This document shows, piece by piece, positions 32,225 through 40,924 of a stretch of 64,000 bases of DNA. This DNA comes from Thermodesulforhabdaceae bacterium. Its GTDB lineage: Bacteria > Desulfobacterota > Syntrophobacteria > Syntrophobacterales > Thermodesulforhabdaceae. The DNA lies in the NCBI GenBank assembly GCA_037482015.1, contig JBBFKT010000002.1, positions 62,001 through 126,000 of the forward strand, written 5' to 3'. The notes beneath the pieces are model-generated. The model was not told where the DNA came from. It saw only the letters and a list, made by a program, of their open reading frames with translations, and ran no database searches. Both the position numbers and the translations under genes were made by a program. How positions within the stretch are numbered: position 1 is the stretch's first letter; the number at the start of each line of letters is the position of its first letter.

Positions 32225-35200
32225 ATGCTTCAGCCCGAAGAGTATTTAATTCCCTATCAGCCTTCTGACATTCCAGAAGGACCATATCTGATAATAGCTC
32301 CTCACCCGGATGATGAGACCTTTGGAATGGGTGGAACTATTGCGCTCGCTGCTAGACGAGGTATTCGAGTCTTCGTAGTGATTGTTACTGATGGGTCTCA
32401 AGCAGGAGATAGTCAAACAAGGCAATCGGAAGCTGTCGCGGCCACAGGTATTTTGGGTGTTGAGAAGGTAATCTGCTGGGGGATAGCAGATCGTAAAGTA
32501 GAGGAAAATCAACTCCTATTTCATAAGAAACTTCCTTCAATTGTTGAAGAAGTTAAACCAAGGACTGTTTTCCTGCCTTCGCCTTTTGAATTTCATCCAG
32601 ATCACAGAGCAACAACTATTTTTGCCTGGGAAATTCTTAAAGAAATAGGTTTTACCGGACAGGTATGGCTGTACGAAATCACAAAGCAGGGCGAAGCAAA
32701 TCGGCTTATAGATATCACTTCTACTATAGATGTTAAAAAACAAGCTATTCAGGCTTACACTAGCCAGCTAAAAGAAAGACCCTACGAAGATACTGTGCTT
32801 GCCCTTAATAGGGCTCGTGCTTTTAGCCTTTCACCTGACGTTTTATACGCCGAAGGTTTTTACGCTCTCGAAACAATGGAAACCCCCTTTGATGTGCTAA
32901 GAATTCCCAAACGATATATTGAAGGATTGAAAAACATTGATGAATATCCTCTTGTTTCCATCATAGTTAGAACCAAAAACCGTCCACGTCTTCTCCAAGA
33001 AGCTCTTGAAAGTCTTGCCTGGCAGTCTTACCCAAAGGTGGAAGCTGTTGTTGTAAACGATGGTGGCGAAGATGTGGAAGAGCTTGTAAAGAGTTTTGAA
33101 GGAAGGATTTACAAAGTCACTTATATTGCGCATGAAACATCCTGTGGGCGAGCAAAGGCTGCTAATGTTGGTCTTAAAGTTTCTCAAGGTGAATGGGTTG
33201 GACTTCTTGATGATGATGACCTTATGGAGAAGGACGCTCTGGCAGTTCTTCTCTGGTATGGCAGAACGGCTTCCGTGGTTTACGGTCAGGTTGAACTGAT
33301 AGAACCTTTACCTGACGGAACAAAAAGGACGTTGGGTCTCTTCGGAAGAGAATTTTCTCGGGAAGCTTTGTTTCTCAATAACTATATTCCAACCTGTGGA
33401 CTTTTATTCAGGCGAAGGCTTGCTATCGAGATTGGCGGCTTTGATGAGTCTTTTGATCGGCTGGAAGACTGGGATTTTATTTACAGACTTTCAGGGCGGG
33501 GAAGCTTTCTCTATGTTCCCCATAAGGTTGCTGTTTATCGATCCTTTGGTGGTAGAGCCTTTGTTTTCAGACAGGATTTTTCAGAAGAATTTCCCTATCG
33601 CAAGAAATTTTACGATAAACATCTAAAATTGATAACGCCAGAAGATCTTACCAGAGGTTTTTTCGATTTCGTCTCGGCTCAATACAGAGATTTCCTGAAT
33701 ACATCGCAGGCTTTGATGGAACTAAAAGCCATCTTTGAGAGTCAGCAGAGAGAAAAGGCAGAAATTCAGCGGGTTCTTAGCGAAAGGGAAGCAGAATTTC
33801 GGCGGGTTTTTAGTGAAAAAGAAGCAGAATTTCAAAGAGTTCTAGCTGAGAAGGAAAAGTTATTTCAACAATCTGCTAGCTTAATGAAAGCCCAGATAAG
33901 CGAATTACAGAATGCCTTGAACGCCGTTTTCAACTCTCGTTCCTGGAAGGTTACTGCCCCTATGCGCTGGACATCTGGAAAAGCTCGTCAAGTAAAACGC
34001 AGAATCAACTCGTCTGTGGTTCTTGTAAAAAAGTTTTTTGCCTATTACAAGACCATAGGTTTATATGCCACGATACTAAAAACAATCAATTGGTTCAGAA
34101 AAAGAATTTTTAAGATCCAACAGACGGTTTATTTTGCACCCCTTTCTCATCAGGAAGCTCAAAAGATTCTTCAAACTCTTTCCTACAAGCCTCTTATTAG
34201 TATTGTCATGCCTGTTTATGATCCGGAACCGTCTCATCTGATGGCAGCTTTAGAATCGGTTGCAAATCAATATTACGAAAACTGGGAATTGTGTATTGTG
34301 GATGACTGTTCTAAAAAGCCGCATGTAAAAAAAATAATTGAATCTTTTGCTTCAAGATTTCCCAGCAAAATCAGGTTAAAATTTCGAGAAATTAACGGCC
34401 ACATTGTTAAAGCTTCCAATGATGCACTTTCTATAGCAACTGGTGAATTTGTTGCGTTTTTGGATCATGACGATGAACTTACCCTGGATGCACTCCTGGA
34501 AGTTGTGCGTCTTATAAATAAACATCCCGACGCCGACATGATTTACTCTGACGAAGACAAAATTCGTCCTGACGGCAGTTATGGAGATTCTTTTTACAAA
34601 CCTGATTGGTCGCCTGAATTAATGCTTGGTGAGATGTACACCGGGCATTTGGGAGTGTATCGAAAAGAACTCATAGATAAAGTTGGTGGATTCCGAGAAG
34701 GCTTTGAAGGCGCTCAGGATTGGGATCTGATTCTGAGACTTACCGAAGTAACCGATAAAATATTCCATATTCCGAGAGTGCTTTATCACTGGCGTATGCA
34801 CAGTCGTTCCACGGCTATGGATGGAAACCACAAGGATTATGCTGCAGAAGCAGGAAAACGCGCTGTGGAAGAAGCTTTAATTAGAAGGGGAGAAGAAGCC
34901 ACAGTTAATCAGGTAGGTCCAGGTCGTCATTTAATACGATATAGTCTAAAGGGGGAACCCTTTGTAAGCATCGTAATTCCGACTAGAGATCTATCCTACG
35001 ATCTCGACAAAACAATTACTTCCGTTCATCATAAAAGCACCTATAAGAACTACGAAATCGTGATTGTAGATAACGGTAGTGTGGAAGAAGAAACTTTTAA
35101 GACCTTTGAAAAGTGGCGCAAAATTCTGGGACATCAATTTAAGGTGCGGGAGTGTCGGGAACCCTTCAATTTTTCAAGGCTGGTCAATTTAGGGGCATCC

Positions 35201-35800
35201 AATTCTGAAGGAGAGATATTACTGCTTTTGAATAACGACATGGAACTTATTGGTCCTACGACCTGGTTACAGGAAATGGCCGCTTATGCTCAGAGAGACT
35301 CCATAGGTTGTGTAGGTGCGATTCTCATCTATCCAGATAATACTATTCAGCACGGTGGAGTTATTTTGGGTATTTCTCCTGATCCTAGGTCTCCAGGTGT
35401 AGCGGGACATGCCTTTAAGCATCTTCCAGCCGATCACCCTGGGTATTTTGATAGGCTCAGGATCGTTTCAAACTGGTCCGCCGTAACTGGCGCCTGCATG
35501 ATGGTAAGGCGAAATATCTGGAATGAAGTTGGCGGATTTGATGAAGATCTTGGCGTTGCCTTTAACGATATAGATTTTTGCTTAAAAGTTCTTACCAAGG
35601 GTTATCGTCATGTGGTGCTTCCTCATGTTAGACTATATCATCATGAATCGAAGAGTCGAGGATATGAAGACACTGTTGAGAAACAACTACGCTTCAGGCG
35701 AGAAATAGACACTATGCGAGAAAGATGGGCCTTTATTCTTGACAATGATCCTTACTACAACCCTCAGCTTCCCATAAACAGGGAAGATTTTGGTCTATGA
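32225..35800 (+). CDS. PIG-L deacetylase fused to three GT2 glycosyltransferase domains
   Basis: 1191 residues. (1) PIG-L/LmbE-type de-N-acetylase, residues about 20-220, with zinc motif APHPDDETFGMGG and second site HPDHRAT. (2) GT2 domain from about 240 (PLVSIIVRTKNRP, VGLLDDDDLMEKDAL). (3) Coiled coil 505-580 with an 11-residue repeat. (4) GT2 domain from about 656 (PLISIVMPVYDPEP, VAFLDHDDELTLDAL). (5) GT2 domain from about 911 (PFVSIVIPTRDLSYD, LLLLNNDMELIGPTTW). A GAGAGGT site precedes the ATG. It probably builds and deacetylates a surface glycan; acceptors and sugars cannot be told. It has no membrane segment. Confidence 0.92.
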   Translation: MLQPEEYLIPYQPSDIPEGPYLIIAPHPDDETFGMGGTIALAARRGIRVFVVIVTDGSQAGDSQTRQSEAVAATGILGVEKVICWGIADRKVEENQLLFHKKLPSIVEEVKPRTVFLPSPFEFHPDHRATTIFAWEILKEIGFTGQVWLYEITKQGEANRLIDITSTIDVKKQAIQAYTSQLKERPYEDTVLALNRARAFSLSPDVLYAEGFYALETMETPFDVLRIPKRYIEGLKNIDEYPLVSIIVRTKNRPRLLQEALESLAWQSYPKVEAVVVNDGGEDVEELVKSFEGRIYKVTYIAHETSCGRAKAANVGLKVSQGEWVGLLDDDDLMEKDALAVLLWYGRTASVVYGQVELIEPLPDGTKRTLGLFGREFSREALFLNNYIPTCGLLFRRRLAIEIGGFDESFDRLEDWDFIYRLSGRGSFLYVPHKVAVYRSFGGRAFVFRQDFSEEFPYRKKFYDKHLKLITPEDLTRGFFDFVSAQYRDFLNTSQALMELKAIFESQQREKAEIQRVLSEREAEFRRVFSEKEAEFQRVLAEKEKLFQQSASLMKAQISELQNALNAVFNSRSWKVTAPMRWTSGKARQVKRRINSSVVLVKKFFAYYKTIGLYATILKTINWFRKRIFKIQQTVYFAPLSHQEAQKILQTLSYKPLISIVMPVYDPEPSHLMAALESVANQYYENWELCIVDDCSKKPHVKKIIESFASRFPSKIRLKFREINGHIVKASNDALSIATGEFVAFLDHDDELTLDALLEVVRLINKHPDADMIYSDEDKIRPDGSYGDSFYKPDWSPELMLGEMYTGHLGVYRKELIDKVGGFREGFEGAQDWDLILRLTEVTDKIFHIPRVLYHWRMHSRSTAMDGNHKDYAAEAGKRAVEEALIRRGEEATVNQVGPGRHLIRYSLKGEPFVSIVIPTRDLSYDLDKTITSVHHKSTYKNYEIVIVDNGSVEEETFKTFEKWRKILGHQFKVRECREPFNFSRLVNLGASNSEGEILLLLNNDMELIGPTTWLQEMAAYAQRDSIGCVGAILIYPDNTIQHGGVILGISPDPRSPGVAGHAFKHLPADHPGYFDRLRIVSNWSAVTGACMMVRRNIWNEVGGFDEDLGVAFNDIDFCLKVLTKGYRHVVLPHVRLYHHESKSRGYEDTVEKQLRFRREIDTMRERWAFILDNDPYYNPQLPINREDFGL
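33758..33856 (+). repeat. Three 33-bp tandem repeats inside the glycosyltransferase fusion
   Basis: Units 33758-33790, 33791-33823 and 33824-33856 are similar at DNA level and encode 11-residue coiled-coil units of the form AEFRRVFSEKE. In-frame copy number could change the linker length between the first and second GT2 domains. Confidence 0.85.
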
Positions 35801-35863
35801 TTCTTATCAGGGTCTATTTTGGAAACCGTCACATAAACCGTCACATAACACATAAATAACGAA

Positions 35864-35888
35864 GCCACGGTCGAAACCGTGGCCTTTT
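35864..35888. terminator. Bidirectional terminator between the GT fusion and tRNA-Leu
   Basis: An 8-bp perfect stem (GCCACGGT with ACCGTGGC) and CGAA tetraloop followed by CTTTT on the plus strand. It lies 64 nt after the glycosyltransferase stop and just beyond the 3' end of the minus-strand tRNA-Leu, so it can serve both. Two direct copies of CCGTCACATAA precede it. Confidence 0.75.
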
Positions 35889-35899
35889 GATCTTATAGA

Positions 35900-35985
35900 T
35901 GGTGCCGAAGGCCGGACTCGAACCGGCACGGGTCTCCCCGCCACCCCCTCAAGATGGTGTGTCTACCAAGTTCCACCACTTCGGC
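35900..35985 (-). tRNA. tRNA-Leu(GAG)
   Basis: 86 nt with encoded CCA. On the minus strand: acceptor GCCGAAG, D-loop with GGTGGAACTTGGTAGA, anticodon stem CCATC/GGTGG with loop TTGAGGG (anticodon GAG, reads CUC/CUU), a long variable arm, and T-loop GGTTCGAGTCC. A long variable arm is normal for class II tRNA-Leu. Confidence 0.95.
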
Positions 35986-36028
35986 ATTCGCATTTGCTAA
36001 TATACATATTTTGACACAAATTTCAAGT

Positions 36029-36454
36029 CTATTTTTTTGTTTCAGTCTTAGGAACCTGAGACTGTTCTGATGCTGTAGCAGGAGCTTTGTCTTTTTCAGA
36101 AACTTTTTCAGGAGCAGGCGATGAAGTCCCTTCCTTACTCTGAGGTGCTACAGGAACCGGCTTTGCTTCTGGTAAAACCGGTGCGGGTGCGGTCTGCTGA
36201 GGTTTATCCATTACCGACCGCACACTGGGACGTTCTGCATATCTAGTCAGCACAATGCTTGTTAACATAAATAAAATAGCCACAACTGCTGTGACCTTAC
36301 CCATAACGGTTGGAGCACCAGAAGCTCCAAAAAGCGTTCTCGATGCACCGCCAAAAGCTGCTCCTATTTCTGCTCCTTTGCTCGTTTGCAACAATACCAC
36401 AACTATCAAGAAAAGACACAACAGCACATGGAAAACAATGAGTAGCGTTTCCAT
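36029..36454 (-). CDS. secG: Preprotein translocase subunit SecG
   Basis: Accessory subunit of the SecYEG channel; 141 residues. Two transmembrane segments (IVFHVLLCLFLIVVVLLQ and VTAVVAILFMLTSIVLT) surround the family motif GAEIGAAFGGASRTLFG. The last 60 or so residues are Pro/Ala/Lys-rich and not conserved. It follows tpiA by 25 nt, a frequent arrangement (tpiA-secG-tRNA-Leu). Confidence 0.95.
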   Translation of the reverse strand: METLLIVFHVLLCLFLIVVVLLQTSKGAEIGAAFGGASRTLFGASGAPTVMGKVTAVVAILFMLTSIVLTRYAERPSVRSVMDKPQQTAPAPVLPEAKPVPVAPQSKEGTSSPAPEKVSEKDKAPATASEQSQVPKTETKK

Positions 36455-36479
36455 CTTCTTGCCTTACACCCCTTTCACT

Positions 36480-37241
36480 TTAAGCTTTATAAGATACAAT
36501 CCGGCAGAACGAATCCACTTCAAGGCTTGCGCCTCCTACAAGAAGCCCATCAACATCCCGTTCCGCCATAAGTTCATCCACATTGTCAGGTTTAACCGAT
36601 CCTCCATACAATACTCGCAAGGAACTTGCAAGAGCGTTGTCATAAAGTTCTGCTAAAACGCTTCTAATGAAAACGTGCACTTCCTGAGCCTGATATGGTT
36701 TGGCTGTGTGTCCTGTTCCTATAGCCCACACAGGTTCGTAAGCGATAACAATTCTACTTGCTTCTTCTTTGCCAACACCGTTAAGCCCTTTTAGAAGCTG
36801 ATCTTTTACAACATCAAAAGTCTTACCTGCTTCGCGCTCCTCAAGTTTTTCTCCCACACAAAGAACCGGATTAAGGCTTTTTTTCAATAGGGCTAACACT
36901 TTCTTGTTAATAACCTCATCAGTTTCACCAAAAATATGGCGTCGTTCGGAATGACCCACAATAACATAGGAACAACCAACGTCCAAAAGCATCGCTGGAG
37001 AAATTTCGCCAGTAAAGGCGCCTTTGTCTTCCCAATGGCAATTTTGAGCGCCAAGAAATATGTCTTCTCGATGAAGAAATGATCGGACAGCATAAAGAGC
37101 TGTAAAAGGTGGAGCAATCATAACTTCTCGATCTTCTCGAAAAGGAAGCTTCTTCTGAAATTCTCTGACAAAACTAACTGCTTCATCGATAGTTTTGTGC
37201 ATCTTCCAGTTTGCAGCAATAAGACATTTTCGAGCTTTCAT
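36480..37241 (-). CDS. tpiA: Triose-phosphate isomerase
   Basis: Interconverts dihydroxyacetone phosphate and glyceraldehyde-3-phosphate; 253 residues. NWKMHK at the N-terminus (Asn and Lys of the active site), VGHSERRHIFGE (catalytic His), AYEPVWAIGTGHTA (catalytic Glu and flexible loop) and VLYGGSVKPDN (phosphate binding) are all intact. It follows pgk by 14 nt. Confidence 0.98.
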   Translation of the reverse strand: MKARKCLIAANWKMHKTIDEAVSFVREFQKKLPFREDREVMIAPPFTALYAVRSFLHREDIFLGAQNCHWEDKGAFTGEISPAMLLDVGCSYVIVGHSERRHIFGETDEVINKKVLALLKKSLNPVLCVGEKLEEREAGKTFDVVKDQLLKGLNGVGKEEASRIVIAYEPVWAIGTGHTAKPYQAQEVHVFIRSVLAELYDNALASSLRVLYGGSVKPDNVDELMAERDVDGLLVGGASLEVDSFCRIVSYKA

Positions 37242-37255
37242 CGAGAACTCCTTGT

Positions 37256-38455
37256 TTAGACTAAATCCTTACCGCAATCTTTTAGTGCCACCACCCCTGG
37301 AAGTTCCCTACCCTCAAGCATCTCAAGGAAAGCTCCTCCACCCGTTGAAACATAGCTCATTTTTTCATAAGTTCCAGCTTGATGGAGAGCTGAAACCGTA
37401 TCGCCTCCTCCTGCTACAGTGAGAGCAGCAAGTCCTGCGACGAACCTAGCAAGCTCCATTGTTCCTTTTGAAAATTGAGGTTTTTCAAACATACCAACCG
37501 GTCCATTCCACACAATGGTTTTGCATCGTGAAAGAGCGTCACGCCACTTAGCAAGAGTTTTTTCTCCAACATCGAATATCATAACATCATCCGGGATTTC
37601 CCCAATGGCTAACTGACGACAGGGTTCTGATTCCGATTCTGGTGATAGAGCGACAACAACATCTTCAGGGAGAAGCACTTCTATTCCACGGGCTTTTGCC
37701 GTTTCGAGAAACTCCTGAGCCGTTTTTAGATATTCGTCTTCGACAAGCGATTTTCCTACACCTTTTCCTAGCGCCTTAAGAAAAGTGTTTGCCATAGCTC
37801 CACCTATAACCATAAGGTCACACCGTGGCAGGAGATGTTCCAGAACCCCAATTTTGGTGGAAACTTTAGCTCCACCGATAATAAATCCCATAGGACGCTC
37901 TGGAGCTTCCAAAGCTCGATGGTAATAATCCAGTTCTTGCTGAAGCTGATACCCGGCAACACATTCAGGCACGAAACGCACTACAGCATGAACTGACGCA
38001 TGAGCGCGGTGTGACACAGCAAAGGCGTCGTTAACATATACATCAATATTCTCAACCAGAGCTTTGGCAAACTCAGGATCGTTTTTCTCTTCTTCCTGAT
38101 GGAACCTGAGATTCTCCAACATAATCAGTTCGCCGTCTTTTAGATTTTGAACCATCTGTTGAACAGTTTCGCCAATGCAATCAGGTGCGATCGGAACAGG
38201 TTTGTCAATAAGGTCAGATAGAGCTTTTGCTACGGGTTTTAGAGAAAATTCAGGCGCTGGTTTGCCCTTGGGTCTTCCAAGGTGAGAAGCTACCACCAAT
38301 CTGCCACCGTCATTAAGGATTTTCTGGATAGTAGGAAGAGTGGCTCTAATTCTTGTGTCGTCAGTGACTCTACCATCTTTATCTAGCGGCACATTGAAAT
38401 CCGCCCGCAGAAATACTCTTTTACCCGAGAACTTTACATCATCAATTCTTTTCAT
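37256..38455 (-). CDS. pgk: Phosphoglycerate kinase
   Basis: Reversible transfer of phosphate between 1,3-bisphosphoglycerate and ADP; 399 residues, normal length. RVFLRADFNVPLDKDGRV, ASHLGRPKGKP, GGAKVSTKIGVLEHLL and the nucleotide-site GGGDTVSALHQAG are present. It is in a minus-strand run with gap, gap-like and tpiA. Confidence 0.98.
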   Translation of the reverse strand: MKRIDDVKFSGKRVFLRADFNVPLDKDGRVTDDTRIRATLPTIQKILNDGGRLVVASHLGRPKGKPAPEFSLKPVAKALSDLIDKPVPIAPDCIGETVQQMVQNLKDGELIMLENLRFHQEEEKNDPEFAKALVENIDVYVNDAFAVSHRAHASVHAVVRFVPECVAGYQLQQELDYYHRALEAPERPMGFIIGGAKVSTKIGVLEHLLPRCDLMVIGGAMANTFLKALGKGVGKSLVEDEYLKTAQEFLETAKARGIEVLLPEDVVVALSPESESEPCRQLAIGEIPDDVMIFDVGEKTLAKWRDALSRCKTIVWNGPVGMFEKPQFSKGTMELARFVAGLAALTVAGGGDTVSALHQAGTYEKMSYVSTGGGAFLEMLEGRELPGVVALKDCGKDLV

Positions 38456-38494
38456 CTCTTTACCCCTCCATAGCTTAACACCAATCCTGTTTGC

Positions 38495-39502
38495 CTAAAG
38501 CTGTTTTCCCATGTGTAATGCGAGATCGATCATGCGGTTTGAATAGCCGAACTCGTTATCATACCAGCTCATGACTTTCACAAGCTGTCCATCAATGACC
38601 CTCGTAAGAGGCGCATCAACAATGGAGGAGTAAGTAGAATGGTTAAAATCGCACGAAACCAGTTCATCTTTCTCAACATAAAGGATACCTTTTAGATAGT
38701 CATTTGCGGCTTCCTCAAGAGCAGCATTAACTTCCTCTACTGTAACGCTTTTTGAGACTCTACAAACAAAATCCACGATTGAAACATTAGGAGTTGGAAC
38801 TCTAATGGCTAATCCGTCGAGTTTTCCTTTGAGTTCCGGGATAACTTCGGTGACGGCTACGGCGGCTCCAGTCGTTGTTGGAACCATAGAAAGAGCTGCT
38901 GCTCTCGCTCGTCTTTTATCCTTATGCAGAGCGTCCAAAAGGCGTTGATCCATAGTGTAAGAATGAACCGTGGTCATAAGACCATGCTCAATAAGGAACT
39001 TATCATGAAGCACCTTGACAATAGGAGCAAGGCAGTTTGTTGTGCAGGACGCATTAGAAACAACATGATGGTTTCTGGGATCGTATTGTTCGTGGTTTAC
39101 TCCAACTACAAAGGTAGCGTCTGCTTTTTTGGCTGGAGCACCAATAATAACCTTTTTTGCTCCCGCTTCGATGTGTCTCTGAGCTTGACTTCTTTCTGTA
39201 AATCGCCCGCTTGCTTCCAACACTATGTCAACATTGAGTTCTCGCCAAGGGGCTTCAGCAGGGTCGGCAGTTTTACAACAACGGTATTTTTTGCCGTTTA
39301 CAATGAGAGATTCGGCATCGAAACCGACTTCAGCGTTGAAACGTCCATGCACGGAATCGTATTTCAAAAGATGAGCAAGATCGGCCGTACTTCCAAGATC
39401 ATTTATAGCAACAATTTCCAGAGGTTCCCCACGATCAATGTTTGCTCTAAATATCATCCGTCCTATACGCCCAAAGCCGTTAATGACTACTTTGACGCTC
39501 AT
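38495..39502 (-). CDS. gap: Glyceraldehyde-3-phosphate dehydrogenase, type I
   Basis: Oxidises glyceraldehyde-3-phosphate to 1,3-bisphosphoglycerate with NAD(P); 335 residues. Rossmann start INGFGRIGRMIFRA, catalytic SNASCTTNCLAP, and NEFGYSNRMIDL at the end. The residue after the second strand, in AINDLGSTADLAHLLKYDS, is Asp, as in NAD-preferring enzymes. A second, distant GAPDH gene is directly upstream. Confidence 0.97.
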   Translation of the reverse strand: MSVKVVINGFGRIGRMIFRANIDRGEPLEIVAINDLGSTADLAHLLKYDSVHGRFNAEVGFDAESLIVNGKKYRCCKTADPAEAPWRELNVDIVLEASGRFTERSQAQRHIEAGAKKVIIGAPAKKADATFVVGVNHEQYDPRNHHVVSNASCTTNCLAPIVKVLHDKFLIEHGLMTTVHSYTMDQRLLDALHKDKRRARAAALSMVPTTTGAAVAVTEVIPELKGKLDGLAIRVPTPNVSIVDFVCRVSKSVTVEEVNAALEEAANDYLKGILYVEKDELVSCDFNHSTYSSIVDAPLTRVIDGQLVKVMSWYDNEFGYSNRMIDLALHMGKQL

Positions 39503-39543
39503 ATCTTTTCCTCCTCTAGTTCGAAGGTGAATAAGGTCTCACG

Positions 39544-39570
39544 GCTCTGTGCCTTTAGCAGGCACAGAGC
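39544..39570 (-). promoter_or_regulatory. Hairpin between the two GAPDH genes
   Basis: A perfect 10-bp stem (GCTCTGTGCC with GGCACAGAGC) and 7-nt loop, 10 nt after the stop of the 438-residue GAPDH and 40 nt before the start of gap. No T-run follows, so it is more likely an mRNA processing or stability element that sets different levels of the two messages. Confidence 0.6.
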
Positions 39571-39579
39571 ACCGGGTGC

Positions 39580-40896
39580 TTACTGTCTCATCATTTTTGC
39601 GACCATAACTGTGCGATCTCCCAGCATGTTGGTGTAGCTACCAAGTTCGTTATCATACCAACCGTAGATAACAGCTTGAGTAACGGGGATCTGTAAAATA
39701 CGTTTGCCTTTTTCCATAATAATGCTGGCTGTTTGTGTCTGAATTTCTTCTTCTGTGGGCGGAACTTCCATTCCCGATGTGGCGCCCGTTCTTAAAATTT
39801 CATCAATGTCGAACCTAACAGCGGCTGTTCTTGTGTGAGTTTCTGTTCCTTCAATTATGGCTGCAGCTCGGGGAGTGCCTATAATGTCCGAGGAAACATT
39901 CTGTTCTTCTGAGTATATCAGATAGCCTTCAGGATATCGCTTCATTGCTTCTTTGTAAATGTTATTGATGGTTTCGCGATTTACGGGATTGGTGAAACTT
40001 TCATCCTGAATCAAGACTACAAGAATGATAAGTGAGCCAGTTGTTAAGGGGACGCGAACTGATTCGGCAATAAAACCAATGTTTTTCATCTCCGGTATAA
40101 CGAAAGCTAAAGCCTTTGCGGCGCCGGTGGTAGTTAGTATAATGTTGTTAGAAACAGATCGAGTCTTTCTAAGATCGGTTGCGCCAGCTTTAGGAAGTCT
40201 ATCGAGGACTGCTTGAGAACCGGTTGCAGCGTGAACAGTTGCCATGGACGCCGAAAGGATGCGTTGGGCACCAAAATGGTCAATAAGTGGCTTCATCATG
40301 TAGGCAAGACATGTGGTTGTGCAGGATGCAGCGGAAATGATGACATGCTTTTTATGATCATAGGCGTAGTCATTTATACCAACAACCGTGGTTATGGTAT
40401 CTTCAGGGAAGGATTTACTCTTATCTTTTATTTTGAATGGGGCGGAGAGTATAACCTTTTTGGCTCCTGCAACAAGATGCCCTCTTAAAGAACCCTTTGG
40501 ATCATCCGGAGGAGTCGTAGGATCAAGGAAAACACCAGTAGCATCTACAACAATTTCAACATTGTGATCTCGCCATCCAATATCGGAAGGGTTTCTATGT
40601 TTTCGGAGCACCTTAACCTTAACCCCGTTTATTTTCATCGTGCCTTCTTTGTCGTTTATCTCCTCAATTATTCTTTTGGCTCTACATCCATAGATAAAAT
40701 TATGAAGCGAACCATAGGTTGAGTCCTTTTCTATGTATTCAGCAAGGTCTTCTAGACCTTTTCCCACATCTCGCCCAACGTTTATAACAAGTTCCGAAAA
40801 ATACTGCCTTTCTACGTGATGCCACAAAGAAAGCTTACCTATGCGACCAAGCCCATTGATGCCAAGGCTCTGGGGCACAAACTTCTCATCACTCAT
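39580..40896 (-). CDS. Long-form glyceraldehyde-3-phosphate dehydrogenase homologue
   Basis: 438 residues, about 100 more than classical GAPDH. The N-terminal nucleotide site GINGLGRIGKLSLWHHVERQ, the catalytic Cys in SAASCTTTCLAYMM, MATVHAATGSQAV and the C-terminal YGWYDNELGSYTNMLGDR are present, so it should be a working dehydrogenase. Extra segments occur after the Rossmann strand and near the C-terminus (TPRAAAIIEGTETHTR). A divergent long GAPDH group exists in several bacterial phyla; whether this one serves gluconeogenesis or another phosphate ester is unknown. Confidence 0.9.
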   Translation of the reverse strand: MSDEKFVPQSLGINGLGRIGKLSLWHHVERQYFSELVINVGRDVGKGLEDLAEYIEKDSTYGSLHNFIYGCRAKRIIEEINDKEGTMKINGVKVKVLRKHRNPSDIGWRDHNVEIVVDATGVFLDPTTPPDDPKGSLRGHLVAGAKKVILSAPFKIKDKSKSFPEDTITTVVGINDYAYDHKKHVIISAASCTTTCLAYMMKPLIDHFGAQRILSASMATVHAATGSQAVLDRLPKAGATDLRKTRSVSNNIILTTTGAAKALAFVIPEMKNIGFIAESVRVPLTTGSLIILVVLIQDESFTNPVNRETINNIYKEAMKRYPEGYLIYSEEQNVSSDIIGTPRAAAIIEGTETHTRTAAVRFDIDEILRTGATSGMEVPPTEEEIQTQTASIIMEKGKRILQIPVTQAVIYGWYDNELGSYTNMLGDRTVMVAKMMRQ

Positions 40897-40924
40897 GGAT
40901 GTTCCTCCTCTTTTGGTCGACTTG

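Noticed and set aside
39541-39580. Rho-independent terminator between the GAPDH genes
   Set aside because: The stem is strong but no T-run follows on the coding (minus) strand, and the genes around it form one co-directional series.
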